From Deltaproteobacteria bacterium (GTDB lineage Bacteria > Myxococcota_A > Polyangia > Polyangiales > Ga0077539), in assembly GCA_947494865.1 (NCBI GenBank), contig CANMAT010000265.1, positions 1 through 6,013 of the forward strand: 6,013 nt of DNA, written 5' to 3'. The notes under the pieces are model-generated. The model was not told the origin of the DNA. It worked only from the letters and a program-made list of their open reading frames with translations, and did not search any database. Positions 5,658-6,013 of the stretch are shown one piece after another (the stretch's first letter is position 1; every line of letters starts with the position of its first letter). The translations under genes and the position numbers were made by a program.

Positions 5658-6013
5658 CGCCCGTCGCCCTCGGGGCGCGCGAAGCCTCGGACGCGAAACA
5701 CCGCGGCGCTCGCCGTCGCCCCGCGGTACGGGAGCCAGCGGTGGCTCGGCTCCGCCGGGAAGGTGATGCCCGCCACGCGCTCGAGCGCGAGCCCGCGCTC
5801 GACGGCCTCGCAGGCCGGCGCGCCGTCGCGCGCGTCGCACGCCGTGGTGCGCACGTACCAGGTGCACCCCAGCGGCTCGAGGAGCGCCCGCGCGTTGAGC
5901 GGGCCCCGCGCGTCGAGCGCGACGCTGGCGCCCGCGTGCTCCCACGTGGGGAGAAACACGGTTCGCCGCGCGCCCGCGAAGGCCACCCAGGTGACGCGGC
6001 ACGCGGGCGGAAC
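5654..6013 (-). CDS. Hypothetical protein, C-terminal part (5' end beyond window)
   Basis: I do not recognise this protein. The frame is open from the right edge (codon boundary exactly at 6013) through 119 codons to TAG at 5654. An internal GTG at 5986 could be a start, but the reading frame and protein-like composition continue to the edge (VPPACRVTW precedes it), so I read it as the 3' end of a longer gene. Visible features: Cys in ACRVTW near the edge, GCTWYVRTTACDARDG in the middle and PACEAVERG shortly after, four Cys in all, suggesting an extracytoplasmic disulfide-containing domain. No hydrophobic membrane segment lies in this part. Its codon use is as GC-rich as its neighbours, which supports a real gene; the opposite strand offers no competing frame there. 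Its stop overlaps that of the cyclase. Confidence 0.6.
   Translation of the reverse strand, partial: VPPACRVTWVAFAGARRTVFLPTWEHAGASVALDARGPLNARALLEPLGCTWYVRTTACDARDGAPACEAVERGLALERVAGITFPAEPSHRWLPYRGATASAAVFRVRGFARPEGDGR

Noticed and set aside
2277..6002. Very long minus-strand open frame (1241 codons) spanning the Dsb-like gene, cyclase and right-edge gene
   Set aside because: The translation is Arg/Ala/Pro/Gly-rich low-complexity sequence typical of an out-of-frame reading of GC-rich DNA. It covers several well-supported genes and has no recognisable motif of its own.
1..6013. CRISPR array, tRNA/rRNA, insertion sequence, phage or toxin-antitoxin/defence module
   Set aside because: No regularly spaced repeats, terminal inverted repeats, transposase motifs or RNA gene signatures were seen. 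The only direct repeats belong to the Dsb domain duplication.

Overview
The window is about 6 kb of very GC-rich, tightly packed chromosomal DNA (roughly 70-75% GC by eye, with G/C at nearly every third codon position). The gene content points to a Myxococcota-type bacterium, possibly of the Polyangia/Sandaracinus kind: an FGE-sulfatase-fold secreted protein, a Cys-rich lipoprotein, a two-domain DsbA-like lipoprotein, and a class III cyclase carrying an SRPBCC domain and a zinc ribbon. This assignment is an inference from composition and gene types, not from a marker gene.

Layout, left to right. (1) Minus strand, 1-647: 5' part of a secreted or anchored FGE-sulfatase-fold protein that runs off the left edge. 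(2) Minus strand, 652-1953: a 433-residue 6-phosphofructokinase, immediately upstream of the FGE-like gene and almost certainly co-transcribed with it. (3) 1954-2047: a divergent spacer with a strong imperfect hairpin. (4) Plus strand, 2048-2401: a 117-residue Cys-rich lipoprotein. (5) Minus strand, 2402-3691: a 429-residue lipoprotein with two DsbA-like thioredoxin-fold domains (CPYC and CPHC). (6) 3692-3797: a second divergent spacer. (7) Plus strand, 3798-5657: a 619-residue multidomain adenylate cyclase-like protein. (8) Minus strand, 5654-6013: the C-terminal part of an unidentified Cys-containing protein that runs off the right edge.

The strand alternates at almost every gene. Both convergent junctions are extreme: the stop codons abut as TAGCTA at 2399-2404 and overlap as CTAG at 5654-5657, so neither leaves room for an intergenic terminator. 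Three of the neighbours (FGE-like protein, small lipoprotein, right-edge protein) are Cys-rich and two of these have export signals. The tandem DsbA-like lipoprotein could plausibly serve such envelope proteins, but nothing in the sequence proves that link.

I saw no rRNA, tRNA, CRISPR array, insertion sequence, phage gene or recognisable defence system. The window reads as ordinary core/accessory chromosome with some unusual domain architectures. The most notable are the SRPBCC-zinc ribbon-cyclase fusion and the duplicated Dsb lipoprotein.
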